The notes under the pieces: model-generated
Database searches by the model: none
The model's input: the letters and a program-made list of their open reading frames with translations, nothing else
Told to the model about the DNA's origin: nothing
Made by a program: the position numbers and the translations under genes
Assembly: GCA_014859095.1 (NCBI GenBank)
Contig: JACUUV010000023.1
Location: forward strand, 1 to 45,027
Length of the DNA: 45,027 nucleotides
Reading direction: 5' to 3'
Source of the DNA: Clostridia bacterium
Lineage (GTDB): Bacteria > Bacillota > Clostridia > Peptostreptococcales > Acidaminobacteraceae
Shown: one piece after another, positions 7,670 to 16,258 of the stretch
Layout of the letters: every line of letters begins with the position of its first letter
Position numbering within the stretch: the first letter of the stretch is position 1

Positions 7670-8311
7670 TTAATTTTTTATAACTTCATCTGGTTCATAA
7701 CCATTCAAATCGATTGAAATGGTCTTCATGATGATTGCTTCAAGTGGTTTGTCGTTTTTGTCTTTCTCCACTCCTGCAATCCGGTCAACCACTTCCATGC
7801 CTTCAAAGACATATCCAAAGCTGGCATATTGTTCATCGAGTGATTTGTAGTCCTTTTGCACAATGAAAAACTGCGATCCGGCGGTGTCCATTTCACGTGA
7901 TCTGGCCATTGAAAGCACACCTCTTGTATGTTTCAGACCATTTGAAAACCCATTTGCTGTGAATTCACCCTTGATTGTGTATCCCGGACCACCCATTCCC
8001 GTGCCTAGCGGGTCACCACCTTGAATCATAAAATCTTTGATCACACGATGAAATCCCAGTCCATCATAAAAACCTTGCTGGCTGAGCGCAATGAAATTGT
8101 TGACCGTGTTTGGCGCAATTTCAGGGAAGAGGCTTATTTTTATCAGTTCTCCGGTCTCAAATTCAATCGTTGCAACCGGATAATCCGACGGATCCACTAC
8201 AGTGGGATCGAATTCAACCACAATTTCTGGCGTTTTTGCTTCGCAGCCACCCAAAATCAACAAACTGATCAACAATACCATTATCATAAAAAGTTTACTG
8301 CTTCGTCTCAT
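7670..8311 (-). CDS. Cyclophilin-type peptidyl-prolyl isomerase, lipoprotein
   Basis: 213 residues. The N-terminus is a lipoprotein signal: a hydrophobic stretch ending LLILGGC, whose Cys would be lipidated, so the protein sits outside the membrane. The rest is a complete cyclophilin domain: NFIALSQQGFYDGLGFHRVI, FMIQGGDPLGTGMGGPGY, SMARSREMDTAGSQFFI and GYVFEGMEVVDRI. The FHR arginine and the Q of FMIQGG are catalytic-site residues of the family. It would help fold exported proteins, such as its secreted neighbours. I place the start at 8311, where GAGGT lies 6 bases upstream; the ATG at 8332 has no ribosome-binding site. Confidence 0.93.
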   Translation of the reverse strand: MRRSSKLFMIMVLLISLLILGGCEAKTPEIVVEFDPTVVDPSDYPVATIEFETGELIKISLFPEIAPNTVNNFIALSQQGFYDGLGFHRVIKDFMIQGGDPLGTGMGGPGYTIKGEFTANGFSNGLKHTRGVLSMARSREMDTAGSQFFIVQKDYKSLDEQYASFGYVFEGMEVVDRIAGVEKDKNDKPLEAIIMKTISIDLNGYEPDEVIKN

Positions 8312-8340
8312 GTCAACCTCACTTTTTTTCATTTATCTTC

Positions 8341-8370
8341 ATTATATCAGATGAATCTACAAAAAAACAA
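8341..8370 (-). promoter_or_regulatory. Probable promoter of the cyclophilin gene, overlapping a terminator
   Basis: On the minus strand TTGTTT (8370-8365), an 18-base spacer and TATAAT (8346-8341). The -35 box lies inside the T-run of the palindromic terminator that ends the upstream gene, so one sequence serves both purposes. Confidence 0.5.
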
Positions 8371-8406
8371 CCGCCATCTGCGTACCAGGTACGCAGACGG
8401 CGGTTG
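8368..8406 (-). terminator. Palindromic terminator, copy 2 of a repeated family
   Basis: A 19-bp stem with one G-U-type mismatch around a single central base (8387), with a T-run after it on the minus strand (8367-8361). It ends the transcript of the ice-binding-type gene 20 bases after its stop. The core GCGTACC-A-GGTACGC matches copies at 3404-3452 and 10312-10358. Confidence 0.85.
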
Positions 8407-8425
8407 CTAAATGTTATTATTGTCT

Positions 8426-9715
8426 TCAAGGACCAACAACGATGCTTTGATCAAGTGTGACTGCGGTTTGTGCAAGCAGTCTTCCATTGATTGAAGCTCC
8501 TGTTCCGAGTGTGATATTGGTTTGAGTCAATACAATACCTTCAAAATGTGAACCTGTTCCGATTGAAACGGTTTGAGCCGCTTGCCAAATGATGTTCTTG
8601 GCCTGTGCTCCACCTTTTAGGATGATTTTGACGCCATTTGCTTGAGTAATGCCTTCGCCTATTTGGAAGATCCAAACATCGTCTGCATCGCCTTCAAGTG
8701 TAACGTCAGTGTTCATAACGATTCCAGTACCCCATTTGTATACGCCTGGAGTAAGTGTTTTACCACTGATGTCTCCAGCATGCAATTCGGTGTAATCGGC
8801 AGCTCTTCCGGCAGCATCAGTATAAGCTGTTTCCATGTTGCTGATAGCAGTCGTTAAATTGCTTGGAGTTGGTGCGGAAAATGTAGCCGCATAAATTTTA
8901 CCGATGACTTGATCAGATGTCGAAAATACATTTGTTGCATCTGCTGTCAACGAAAAACCTGTGATCCCTGTCGCAACTATCGGGCTGACACCAATATCGC
9001 CTGTGATAGATGAATTAGGGATTGTTGAAATACCTGTTTTTGAAAGAATCACAAAATTGCCTGCCAATCCAAGTTCAACTGGAGCAACTGTCTCATCTAC
9101 AATCATTTCAGAAAAATTGAAACTGTTTGTGATTGCTAAAATCGCTTCAGCTCTTGTGATCTGATTGTCCGGTCTGAAACTTCCATCTGGATAACCGATC
9201 ATGATATTTTTTTCGGAAACTGCAATAATTGCATCTTTGCCCCACTCCGCTATCAATGCGGCATCTGTGAAGTCAGGAGTGTCTGATATGGCAGTAAGTT
9301 CATTCAATATGTTGAAAATAACCGCCGCTTCTTGTCTTGTAATACTGGCATCGGGCTTTACAGTTTCATCTGTATAACCAGTGATATAGCCTTCAGCTAT
9401 CGCCGCATCGATAAATGCCGCATACCAAACATCAGCAGCAACATCACTGAATGTTGGTTCAGCTGTATCGATGAATTTGAATTTGTTGTTTACCATAGTG
9501 ACAAACTCAGCTCTGGTAATGGCTCGGTCTGGTTTAAACGACCCATCGGGATATCCCGTTGCCATCCCTGTATCTAGTGCAGTCTGGATGTTCTCTTTTG
9601 CCCAGTGCGTTGAATAATCAGTTGTGTTTTCCACAGCAAAAATCGGTGCCGCTGTCATGAATACAACTAAAAAACATAAACTGATGGTCAGTGCCTTCTT
9701 AATGAAGGTTATCAT
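8426..9715 (-). CDS. SLH-anchored ice-binding (DUF3494) surface protein
   Basis: 429 residues. A signal peptide (to about residue 28) precedes three SLH repeats. Each has the pattern W-x-A/D, GYPDGSF-type turn and ITRAE/ITRQE: near residues 34-80, 95-140 and 160-205. SLH repeats bind secondary wall polymers. The rest (about 215-429) is a DUF3494 ice-binding-like domain: LAGNFVILSKTGISTIPNSS, GDIGVSP, then TLTPGVYKWGTGI and TQTNITLGTGASINGRLLAQ near the end. This beta-solenoid fold binds ice in several polar microbes, but many relatives are not shown to do so. Ice or particle adhesion is therefore possible, not shown. The yggT gene lies 19 bp upstream on the same strand. Confidence 0.88.
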   Translation of the reverse strand: MITFIKKALTISLCFLVVFMTAAPIFAVENTTDYSTHWAKENIQTALDTGMATGYPDGSFKPDRAITRAEFVTMVNNKFKFIDTAEPTFSDVAADVWYAAFIDAAIAEGYITGYTDETVKPDASITRQEAAVIFNILNELTAISDTPDFTDAALIAEWGKDAIIAVSEKNIMIGYPDGSFRPDNQITRAEAILAITNSFNFSEMIVDETVAPVELGLAGNFVILSKTGISTIPNSSITGDIGVSPIVATGITGFSLTADATNVFSTSDQVIGKIYAATFSAPTPSNLTTAISNMETAYTDAAGRAADYTELHAGDISGKTLTPGVYKWGTGIVMNTDVTLEGDADDVWIFQIGEGITQANGVKIILKGGAQAKNIIWQAAQTVSIGTGSHFEGIVLTQTNITLGTGASINGRLLAQTAVTLDQSIVVGP

Positions 9716-9734
9716 ATGTTACCCCTTTTCATTT

Positions 9735-10073
9735 TTATTCGACGATATCTTTTTGTTTACCATTCAATTCAATTAATTTAACAATGCCCCATGCAAGAAC
9801 TGCATAAGAAATCATAGCGATCAACAATTGTGGTTCCAAGACGGATTGTGTTTCAATACCATCTGTCACAGCCATTCTGAATATGCCTTCAAACGGTGCC
9901 AAAAATATATTTGTCAGTGAATAGATCACATTAACAAATGTGCTTTCAGGATTTGCTCCTAGAACTTTAAAAATTAGTCTGAATGCAAATAGTGTCTCTA
10001 AAGCTCCTAAAATATAATAGGTAATCTTTCTTGCTTTTATGTTGCGTTGTGTTGGTACTGGTTTTCTTTCCAT
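9735..10073 (-). CDS. YggT family membrane protein
   Basis: 112 residues with two or three hydrophobic segments: ILGALETLFAFRLIFKVLG (near 20-40), a middle stretch near 50-65, and LLIAMISYAVLAWGIVKLI (near 83-102). This pattern fits YggT/Ycf19-like proteins, a family of small integral membrane proteins of uncertain role. CGGAGGG lies about 9 bases before the ATG. It is followed after 19 bp by the SLH/ice-binding gene, probably in one transcript. A TATAAT on the minus strand at 10216-10211 with TTGACA at 10241-10236 could be the promoter, although the 19-base spacing is long. Confidence 0.75.
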   Translation of the reverse strand: MERKPVPTQRNIKARKITYYILGALETLFAFRLIFKVLGANPESTFVNVIYSLTNIFLAPFEGIFRMAVTDGIETQSVLEPQLLIAMISYAVLAWGIVKLIELNGKQKDIVE

Positions 10074-10311
10074 TTTCTTTTACCCTCCGATTATTATCAC
10101 GTTTCTGTGCCTTAACCAAGTATGCGCTTATAAAAGAGGTTTGTATACACGCATGCAATCCTTTGCTCATTTATTAAGTTTTGAATTTTGTCACCGAAAA
10201 AAATTATAGTATTATAACTGTTCCTAAAGCACATTTGTCAAAAGTGAAAAAAAGCCAAAAATCGTTGAAATCGCTGGGATTAAGTTTAGATTACACACGA
10301 TTGTTCCAAAG

Positions 10312-10358
10312 AAAACAACCGCCGTTTGCGTACCAGGTACGCAAACGGCGGTTGTTTT
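10312..10358 (-). terminator. Palindromic terminator, copy 3 of a repeated family
   Basis: A perfect 23-bp stem (10312-10334 with 10336-10358) around one base. It lies 12 bases after the stop of the VWA gene (minus). Core and flanks match copies 1 and 2. Confidence 0.82.
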
Positions 10359-10370
10359 GTCAGCTCAGAA

Positions 10371-11018
10371 TCATTGCTTTCGTCTTTTATAATCTTCATC
10401 GATGCTTTTCTTCCAATCCTTTGAAATCGAGCTACTTGAACGCATTTCGCAGATGGCTTCGCCAACGGCTTTATAGTTGAGCTCAATGCCTTCTTTGTCA
10501 TTATGGAATTGGGCTGCTCTGCTGCTGTCGATTCCGAATTTTTCCGCTTCTGATACCGCATCGATGTTTGCACCGAGAAAGATGAATTCCCATCCATATT
10601 TGCTCTTTTGATGCTCTATCATAGCTTTTATTTTCGCATAAGAGTATTCTCTACTCGCATTTTCAAGACCATCTGTTGTGATGATGAACAATACCTTTTC
10701 CGCTTTTTCATCTTCAGCGGTATTCCTTTGAACGTTGATGATCTTCTGAATGGATTTGCCTACGGCATCGAGCAGAGCGGTTGTTCCTCTGACGAAATAT
10801 TCCTTCTCAGTGATTGGTCTGACACCTTTAAGATTGATGCGATCATGCAGGAGTTCAAATTGGTCGTCGAACAAAACTGTCGTGATAAATGCCTCCCCCT
10901 CTTCATCCATTTGCTTCCTGAGCATAGCATTGTAACCACCGATCGTATCACTTTCCAGTCCACTCATCGAACCACTTCTATCCAATACAAATATAAGTTC
11001 CGCCAAATTCTTTTTCAT
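10371..11018 (-). CDS. von Willebrand factor A (VWA) domain protein
   Basis: 215 residues forming one cytoplasmic VWA domain. The metal-ion-dependent adhesion site is visible: DRSGSMSG (the DxSxS motif, near residue 13), a Thr near residue 80 in VRGTTALLDAVG, and IITTDGLENAS near residue 118. There is no signal peptide or membrane segment, unlike adhesins; it resembles TerY-like intracellular VWA proteins. I place the start at 11018 because AAGGAGG lies 8 bases before it. An upstream in-frame ATG (11054) has no such site. It lies 89 bp downstream of the macro-domain fusion on the same strand and may work with it. The partner protein is unknown. Confidence 0.85.
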   Translation of the reverse strand: MKKNLAELIFVLDRSGSMSGLESDTIGGYNAMLRKQMDEEGEAFITTVLFDDQFELLHDRINLKGVRPITEKEYFVRGTTALLDAVGKSIQKIINVQRNTAEDEKAEKVLFIITTDGLENASREYSYAKIKAMIEHQKSKYGWEFIFLGANIDAVSEAEKFGIDSSRAAQFHNDKEGIELNYKAVGEAICEMRSSSSISKDWKKSIDEDYKRRKQ

Positions 11019-11107
11019 ATTGTTATCCTCCTTCAAATTATCTAAGTAAAGCATAACATTATGAACTTTTGGATGGGTCGCTTGACAGGCGACAATTCAA
11101 AATCGGT

Positions 11108-12070
11108 TTATACACCAAGCAATGCTTGGTCGAACGCGAACAATGCTTCATTGATTTCATGAATATTGTAGTTTTCTTCACTGATGAAATATTCTACGAT
11201 GAGGTCGAACTTACTGCTCCTTGAGAGTGCAAAACCTGCCTTCTCAAGCAAATCTTTCGTTTCATCGAGATTGAGCTCAAGTGCTATGGAAAAAGCAATC
11301 ACAGTTGTTCTACTAGGTCTATAAAATTTGTCACTTCGTATTTTTGAAAATAGCTTTCGATCCACATTGGCGCGTTTGTAGGTTTCCACGTCAGTTTTAC
11401 CCTTCAAATCGATCATTCTGATCAAATGTTCTGAAAAAGTCTCCTGCAGTTCTTCAAGAACATCGTCCAAGCTGCGCATTGACTTGGAATAATAGCATAC
11501 TTCCATTTCATAATCCCGATTTTCATTTGCAATATGATGTTCTTCCACATAATTGTCGCTTATAAATGCTTTCACAGAAGCAAATAATTTTTCGGAAAGC
11601 ACAAAGGCTTTTTGATCATATACCACAAGGTAGATCATCAGATCATGATCCATCAGGAATTCACTGATTACAGATATCGCCACTTGAATGGCTTGATCTT
11701 TGGGATATCCAAATACGCCCGAGGATATCAGTGGAAATGCGATACTTTCAAAGTTGTGATCCACCGCCAATTCCAGAGTACTTCGGTAACAAGCCCTTAA
11801 AAGTTTCTCTTCTCCTTTTGTGCCACCTTCCCAAACAGGTCCAACAGTGTGAATCACATATTCAGCAGACAGATTGTACCCTTTGGTGATTTTGGATTCT
11901 CCAGTCTTGCATCCTCCAAGAGTTTTGCACTCATCGAGCAGTCCAGGTCCTGCGGCTTTATGTATTGCTCCATCGACGCCACCTCCTCCTAGTAGAGAAT
12001 GGTTGGCTGCGTTTACTATCGCGTCCGCTTTCAGTTGAGTGATGTCCGCTCTTATGATTTCAAAAGGCAT
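11108..12070 (-). CDS. Macro domain protein with a C-terminal HTH-like domain
   Basis: 320 residues. The first 175 are a macro domain of the O-acetyl-ADP-ribose deacetylase/YmdB type: [20 protein letters not shown] (from residue 16), then HKAAGP, and [15 protein letters not shown] near residue 120. Such domains bind or hydrolyse ADP-ribose derivatives. The extra 130 residues are an all-helical domain: [20 protein letters not shown] and [20 protein letters not shown] resemble an XRE-like DNA-binding fold. A conserved-looking tail ends [14 protein letters not shown]. The fusion could tie ADP-ribose sensing to DNA or RNA binding (inference). AAGGAG precedes the ATG. The VWA gene follows. Confidence 0.82.
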   Translation of the reverse strand: MPFEIIRADITQLKADAIVNAANHSLLGGGGVDGAIHKAAGPGLLDECKTLGGCKTGESKITKGYNLSAEYVIHTVGPVWEGGTKGEEKLLRACYRSTLELAVDHNFESIAFPLISSGVFGYPKDQAIQVAISVISEFLMDHDLMIYLVVYDQKAFVLSEKLFASVKAFISDNYVEEHHIANENRDYEMEVCYYSKSMRSLDDVLEELQETFSEHLIRMIDLKGKTDVETYKRANVDRKLFSKIRSDKFYRPSRTTVIAFSIALELNLDETKDLLEKAGFALSRSSKFDLIVEYFISEENYNIHEINEALFAFDQALLGV

Positions 12071-12128
12071 GTTTTCATCTCCTTATAAGATTTGATTTTA
12101 AATATATTGTATCATATCAAAACGAAAA

Positions 12129-12152
12129 ACACCCCGACTATAGTCGAGGTGT
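12129..12152 (-). terminator. Terminator of the polytopic membrane protein gene
   Basis: A 12+12 base palindrome with one mismatch (12129-12140 with 12141-12152), then T-rich sequence on the minus strand. It lies 18 bases after the stop codon at 12170. Confidence 0.7.
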
Positions 12153-12169
12153 CAGACTGATACAATGAT

Positions 12170-13096
12170 TTAAAGATTATTGGCCTCAAGGCTCTTTTTA
12201 TAATAATTCGTATGGGCATAAATAGCTTCTTTTAGTGGATTCTTTCTATACTTTGCCATCGTTAGGACCATATACGCAAAGACACCTAAATTGAACAAGA
12301 AAGCGATCACACTGATCCCCATGAGCAAACTCACATCGTATGTCGGCAATATTTTAAAATATGAAGCACTCTGGAAATCCACCGACAATGAGAACATTGC
12401 ATAGATGGACAGGATTTGTGCCCTGTGCTGAAGCCATGCACCTCTTTTGAACACCACTTCAGCGATCAAAGCCGCAAACAATATACCGAATCCTGCATAC
12501 ATCGATCGTGTCGAAATACAGTTGTAGACATAAGCGAAATTCCATAGGGTATAGCCGATGATGTACATCCAGGTCATGTCAGGCCAAATCATATCTCGCG
12601 TTTTGTCCTTTGAGACCCTGATTCCAGTAAAACCTGTAAGTGTCACTATACAAAGAATGCCTGCAATTGCATTGAAAATGTTCCAATATCCACCGAGAAC
12701 CAATATTCCACCTGCATCGACGGTCAAAGTCTTGACCGTTGCATACACCTGAAATTCCCTATAAACTGCTTCTGCTATATTGAGAGACAGAATTGTCACT
12801 GGAAAAATGGCTGCAAATCTTCTGTCACCGAGTTTTGTGAATCTGATCAGCAAAAATCCATAGACGCCAACCAATGCAGAAACAACTTTTACCCAACCAA
12901 ACCAGGTATTACCTGTCGGTGAACCTAAAATCCCCATGTAAACACCTATTGCAAGCACAACTGGAAGCACACAAAACACCATGATGGATATTTTTTTAGA
13001 TCTTCTTGTGATTTCATTAACAAACAACACCGCACCAATTAATACGATTAGCGCAAACAAACTTCCCAAGGTCAATCCTTCAAACAAAAACCCCAT
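12170..13096 (-). CDS. Polytopic membrane protein, probably DUF5692 family
   Basis: 308 residues with about nine hydrophobic segments and no soluble domain. The sequence TWMYIIGYTLWNFAYVYNC (near residue 185) recalls DUF5692 proteins, a Clostridia-enriched membrane family of unknown function; I make this assignment from memory. There are no transporter signatures I recognise. A GGGGGTTC stretch precedes the ATG. The gene is the last before the hyp operon, which lies 46 bp upstream on the same strand, so it could be co-transcribed with hypA. Confidence 0.55.
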   Translation of the reverse strand: MGFLFEGLTLGSLFALIVLIGAVLFVNEITRRSKKISIMVFCVLPVVLAIGVYMGILGSPTGNTWFGWVKVVSALVGVYGFLLIRFTKLGDRRFAAIFPVTILSLNIAEAVYREFQVYATVKTLTVDAGGILVLGGYWNIFNAIAGILCIVTLTGFTGIRVSKDKTRDMIWPDMTWMYIIGYTLWNFAYVYNCISTRSMYAGFGILFAALIAEVVFKRGAWLQHRAQILSIYAMFSLSVDFQSASYFKILPTYDVSLLMGISVIAFLFNLGVFAYMVLTMAKYRKNPLKEAIYAHTNYYKKSLEANNL

Positions 13097-13142
13097 TTTG
13101 AACCCCCTTACAATAATCAGAAACTATTATCCTACTGAACTC

Positions 13143-13484
13143 TCAGTAGGCGACGACTTCTTTGATATTGAACTCCTGCCCTGAAATCAAGCTGAAATCC
13201 TCAGCTTGACAATTCGGACAAATCTTGCGGTGCTCAATCACATTGAAAATCTCATGGCATGATCGGCACTTACCGTTTGCAGGTACAGTAAAAATCTCAA
13301 GTTTTGTGTCCTCGTATGCTGTTTCACTGACCGCCGCCGGATAGCATGATTCGATGAATCTCGGAATAGCTTGGGACAACTCACCTATTTCCAATATAAT
13401 TTTATCGACCTTTGTAAGTTTGTTTTCTACTGCGAAAGCGTCGACAATTTTTATGACTTCGTAAACAATACCAAGTTCATGCAT
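13143..13484 (-). CDS. hypA: Hydrogenase nickel metallochaperone HypA
   Basis: 113 residues. It begins MHELGI, with the MHE nickel-binding terminus of HypA. The zinc-binding pairs are CRSC (residues 73-76) and CPNC (near 89-92). With HypB, HypA inserts nickel into [NiFe]-hydrogenase or delivers it to other nickel enzymes. The start codon overlaps the stop of the upstream oxidoreductase gene as TAATG, with AAGGAG before it, so translation is coupled. No hydrogenase structural gene or other hyp gene is in the window. Confidence 0.95.
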   Translation of the reverse strand: MHELGIVYEVIKIVDAFAVENKLTKVDKIILEIGELSQAIPRFIESCYPAAVSETAYEDTKLEIFTVPANGKCRSCHEIFNVIEHRKICPNCQAEDFSLISGQEFNIKEVVAY

Positions 13485-16258
13485 TATCTGGTCTCCTTAA
13501 AGGGATTCGCTTTGTTGAATGCGATTTTGGCTTTTCGTGTGATGACTTTTTTGAGGACAGCTTTAGGCAAATCCTCAATTTCGTATCCCTTCTCATCATG
13601 TACTCTTTCCAGTGTAATGGCTTCAAATTTGCATCTTAGAGTGCATGCACCACAGCCGACACACAGATACTCATCCGCTTTTGTAGCACCGCAACTGAGA
13701 CATCTTGCAGTTTCCTTTTGGATCTGTTCCTCAGTCAAAACGCCTCTCAAATCTTTGAATGTCGTTTTTGAGACTTTTCCATCGATGTGCTGAATTCTTT
13801 GTCTCTCAGTGCCGTCGTAATCGATTCTGTCATCCAGATTGTCCTTGTCCAGCATCTTATAAGATTGAGTATCTCGACCAAAGACCAGAGACTGGCCGTT
13901 TTGGACAAATCTATGGATGGAAACTGCGGCTTCTTTGCCGGCAGCTATGGCATCAATAGCAAGCTTTGGTCCGCTGGCGACATCGCCACCAGCAAATATG
14001 TCACCCTTCGAAGATTGAAGTGTGATCGGATGCACTTCAACAGTATTTCTACCAGTCAGTTTAACAGTTTCACCATTAAACAAATCTGAATAATCATAGG
14101 TTTGTCCAACAGATAAAAGTACGTAATCACAAGCAACTGTTTTTAAATCCGATTCATCAAATTGAGGACTGAAACGGCCATCCGCATCAAAAGTGGACGT
14201 ACAGCGTTTGAACTCTACTCCTGTAACCTTGCCATTTTCAGTGATGATTCGAGTTGGACCCCAAGAATTATGGATACCGATTTCCTCACCAAGAGCTTCT
14301 TCAACTTCCTCTTTATGGGCTGGCATGTTTTCTCTGGATTCCAAACAATATAAATCCGTTTGTGCGACAGCCTCCAGTCTGACCGAACTTCTCGCTACAT
14401 CAATCGCAACGTTACCGCCACCGATGACAACTACTTTTCCCTTTACACCTATTGGTTCATCCAAATTGATTTTACGAAGAAACTCAACGCCACTGAGGAC
14501 TTCATCCGCGTTTTCACCCACAAGACCAAGTTTTCTTCCTGATTGTGCGCCAATCGCCACATAAAACGCATTGAATCCTCTATTTCTAAGCTCTTCAATG
14601 GAGATATCCTTTCCTATTTGAACGCCTGTCTCAAATTTGACACCCATATCTTTGATCACATCGATCTCAGCTTCAAGAACATTTTTTTCAAGCCTGTAAG
14701 ATGGAATGCCAAGAGTCAACATGCCGCCTAACTTTTTCTCTTTTTCAAATACTGTAATGTCATATCCGTCGATGGCAAGATCGTATGCACACGTAAGCCC
14801 CGATGGTCCAGAACCTATTATTGCAATCTTTTTGTCGCTGTAATCATGTCTTTTGACAGGTATATATCGAGTCGCCTTTTCCAGATCCTTCTCAGCAATG
14901 AATTTTTTGATGTCATCCACAGCTACCGCTTCGTCAATGTCACCACGTGTGCAATCTTCCTCACAGAGGCTTGGACATATACGTCCACATACCGCAGGAA
15001 GAGGATTGTGTTTTTTTATAAGTTCAAGAGCATCCGTGTATTTGCCTTGTGAGGCGAGTTTGATATAGCCTTGAACCGGAATATGTGCCGGACAGTTGGT
15101 GATACAAGGTGCGGTACCAGAGTCCAGAGTGTTTTTTCTGTTGATTCTATAATCGCTGTTCCATTTGTCTTCGTTCCATTCCGTATTGCGAGGAGTCACC
15201 TTCGTGATGGTCTCGTCGATCGGTGTTTTGGAACACAGTTTCTGTCCAAGTCTGAGTGCATTCGTCGGGCATACATCGATACACTCGCCGCAAGCCACAC
15301 ATTTGGTCTCATCAATCACAGATTTGTAATTGGACCTTACAATGTCATTGTTGAGGTATTCATTGGCAAGTCTCATGGCATAACAGCCACATCCGCAACA
15401 GTTGCATATGGCATGGGTATGACCTGGAGTATCAAGATTCGGAATGGAGTGCATGAGGCCATTGTCTTCAGCTTTTTTGATGATTTCAAAAGCTTCTTCC
15501 TTTGTTATTTCACGACCTCTACCTGTTTTGATATAATACTCTGCTGCGTGTCCGAGCTGAATGCACATTTCCTCTTTGAGGTGGCCACATCCTTCGCCCA
15601 TGGATTCTCTTGAAGTTCTGCAAGAGCAATCCGATACCGAAAATACATCCGCTTCATTCAAGTGTCCCGAAATCTCTTCATAGCTCGCTTTTTTTGTGTT
15701 GCCGTCTATAGACCTTTCGATGGGTAAAACACGCATTGGGCCCCCACCGATCGGCATGATTCCTGCAGCCATAGGTCCTTTCTTACCACCAAAGTAATAA
15801 AAAGCTTCAGCGACTTCAGGATGCTTTGCTACAATTTCTTTGTTGTTGTTGATCATTTCTAGATGTCCAGGTACGAAAATATCTTGCCAATACTGATCTA
15901 CGCCATCAATGGTGTTGACGAATGCGACACCCGTCCAAGCGATATGCTCAAGAGCAATCTTGACTTTTTCAAGCGGCTCTCCGGAAGCCATTGCAACGTC
16001 CTCCGCACTAAGCTTCTTACGGAATGCAAGATGCATGGCGATTTTGGCCTGGTATTCATCGAGAATCGGTGCAAGCGCGTAATACTCAGGTCCGTAAGGA
16101 ATCGCTTCTCTACTGGTTCCTGCCTTGGTTCTGCCAATTTTGTTTGCGAGGTCAAGAATTTCCTGTCTATACGGTCTTCCGTCCACATCTGCCCATGTCA
16201 AAGCAAAATTGAAAAGCTTCGACTTGTTGAAATTTGTTTTTTCCGGTTGCTTTGCCAT
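13484..16258 (-). CDS. Large Fe-S flavoprotein oxidoreductase (GltD/NfnB-like core with N-terminal Fe-S module)
   Basis: 924 residues. Residues 1-340 form a Cys-rich module: CSC (211-213), CNCCGCGC (285-292) and a ferredoxin cluster C320-X2-C323-X2-C326-X3-C330-P. Residues 380-470 hold the GltD-type Fe-S helical domain (C424, C428, C432, C436). Two Rossmann folds follow: GSGPSG (482-487) for FAD and GGGNVAIDVARS near 640 for NAD(P). The C-terminus adds a further ferredoxin (CLSCGA, CVGCGACTLRC). This is the plan of NfnB/GltD-like NAD(P)H-ferredoxin electron-transfer subunits. It is coupled to hypB and hypA by TAATG on each side. The start at 16258 has AAGGAG; an upstream in-frame ATG lies within hypB. 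Substrate unknown; cytoplasmic. Confidence 0.85.
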   Translation of the reverse strand: MAKQPEKTNFNKSKLFNFALTWADVDGRPYRQEILDLANKIGRTKAGTSREAIPYGPEYYALAPILDEYQAKIAMHLAFRKKLSAEDVAMASGEPLEKVKIALEHIAWTGVAFVNTIDGVDQYWQDIFVPGHLEMINNNKEIVAKHPEVAEAFYYFGGKKGPMAAGIMPIGGGPMRVLPIERSIDGNTKKASYEEISGHLNEADVFSVSDCSCRTSRESMGEGCGHLKEEMCIQLGHAAEYYIKTGRGREITKEEAFEIIKKAEDNGLMHSIPNLDTPGHTHAICNCCGCGCYAMRLANEYLNNDIVRSNYKSVIDETKCVACGECIDVCPTNALRLGQKLCSKTPIDETITKVTPRNTEWNEDKWNSDYRINRKNTLDSGTAPCITNCPAHIPVQGYIKLASQGKYTDALELIKKHNPLPAVCGRICPSLCEEDCTRGDIDEAVAVDDIKKFIAEKDLEKATRYIPVKRHDYSDKKIAIIGSGPSGLTCAYDLAIDGYDITVFEKEKKLGGMLTLGIPSYRLEKNVLEAEIDVIKDMGVKFETGVQIGKDISIEELRNRGFNAFYVAIGAQSGRKLGLVGENADEVLSGVEFLRKINLDEPIGVKGKVVVIGGGNVAIDVARSSVRLEAVAQTDLYCLESRENMPAHKEEVEEALGEEIGIHNSWGPTRIITENGKVTGVEFKRCTSTFDADGRFSPQFDESDLKTVACDYVLLSVGQTYDYSDLFNGETVKLTGRNTVEVHPITLQSSKGDIFAGGDVASGPKLAIDAIAAGKEAAVSIHRFVQNGQSLVFGRDTQSYKMLDKDNLDDRIDYDGTERQRIQHIDGKVSKTTFKDLRGVLTEEQIQKETARCLSCGATKADEYLCVGCGACTLRCKFEAITLERVHDEKGYEIEDLPKAVLKKVITRKAKIAFNKANPFKETR

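Noticed and set aside
10074-10311. Possible small gene between yggT and the VWA terminator
   Set aside because: Open frames here have no ribosome-binding site and run through the palindromic terminator. The stretch only offers a likely promoter for yggT (TTGACA 10241-10236, TATAAT 10216-10211, minus strand).
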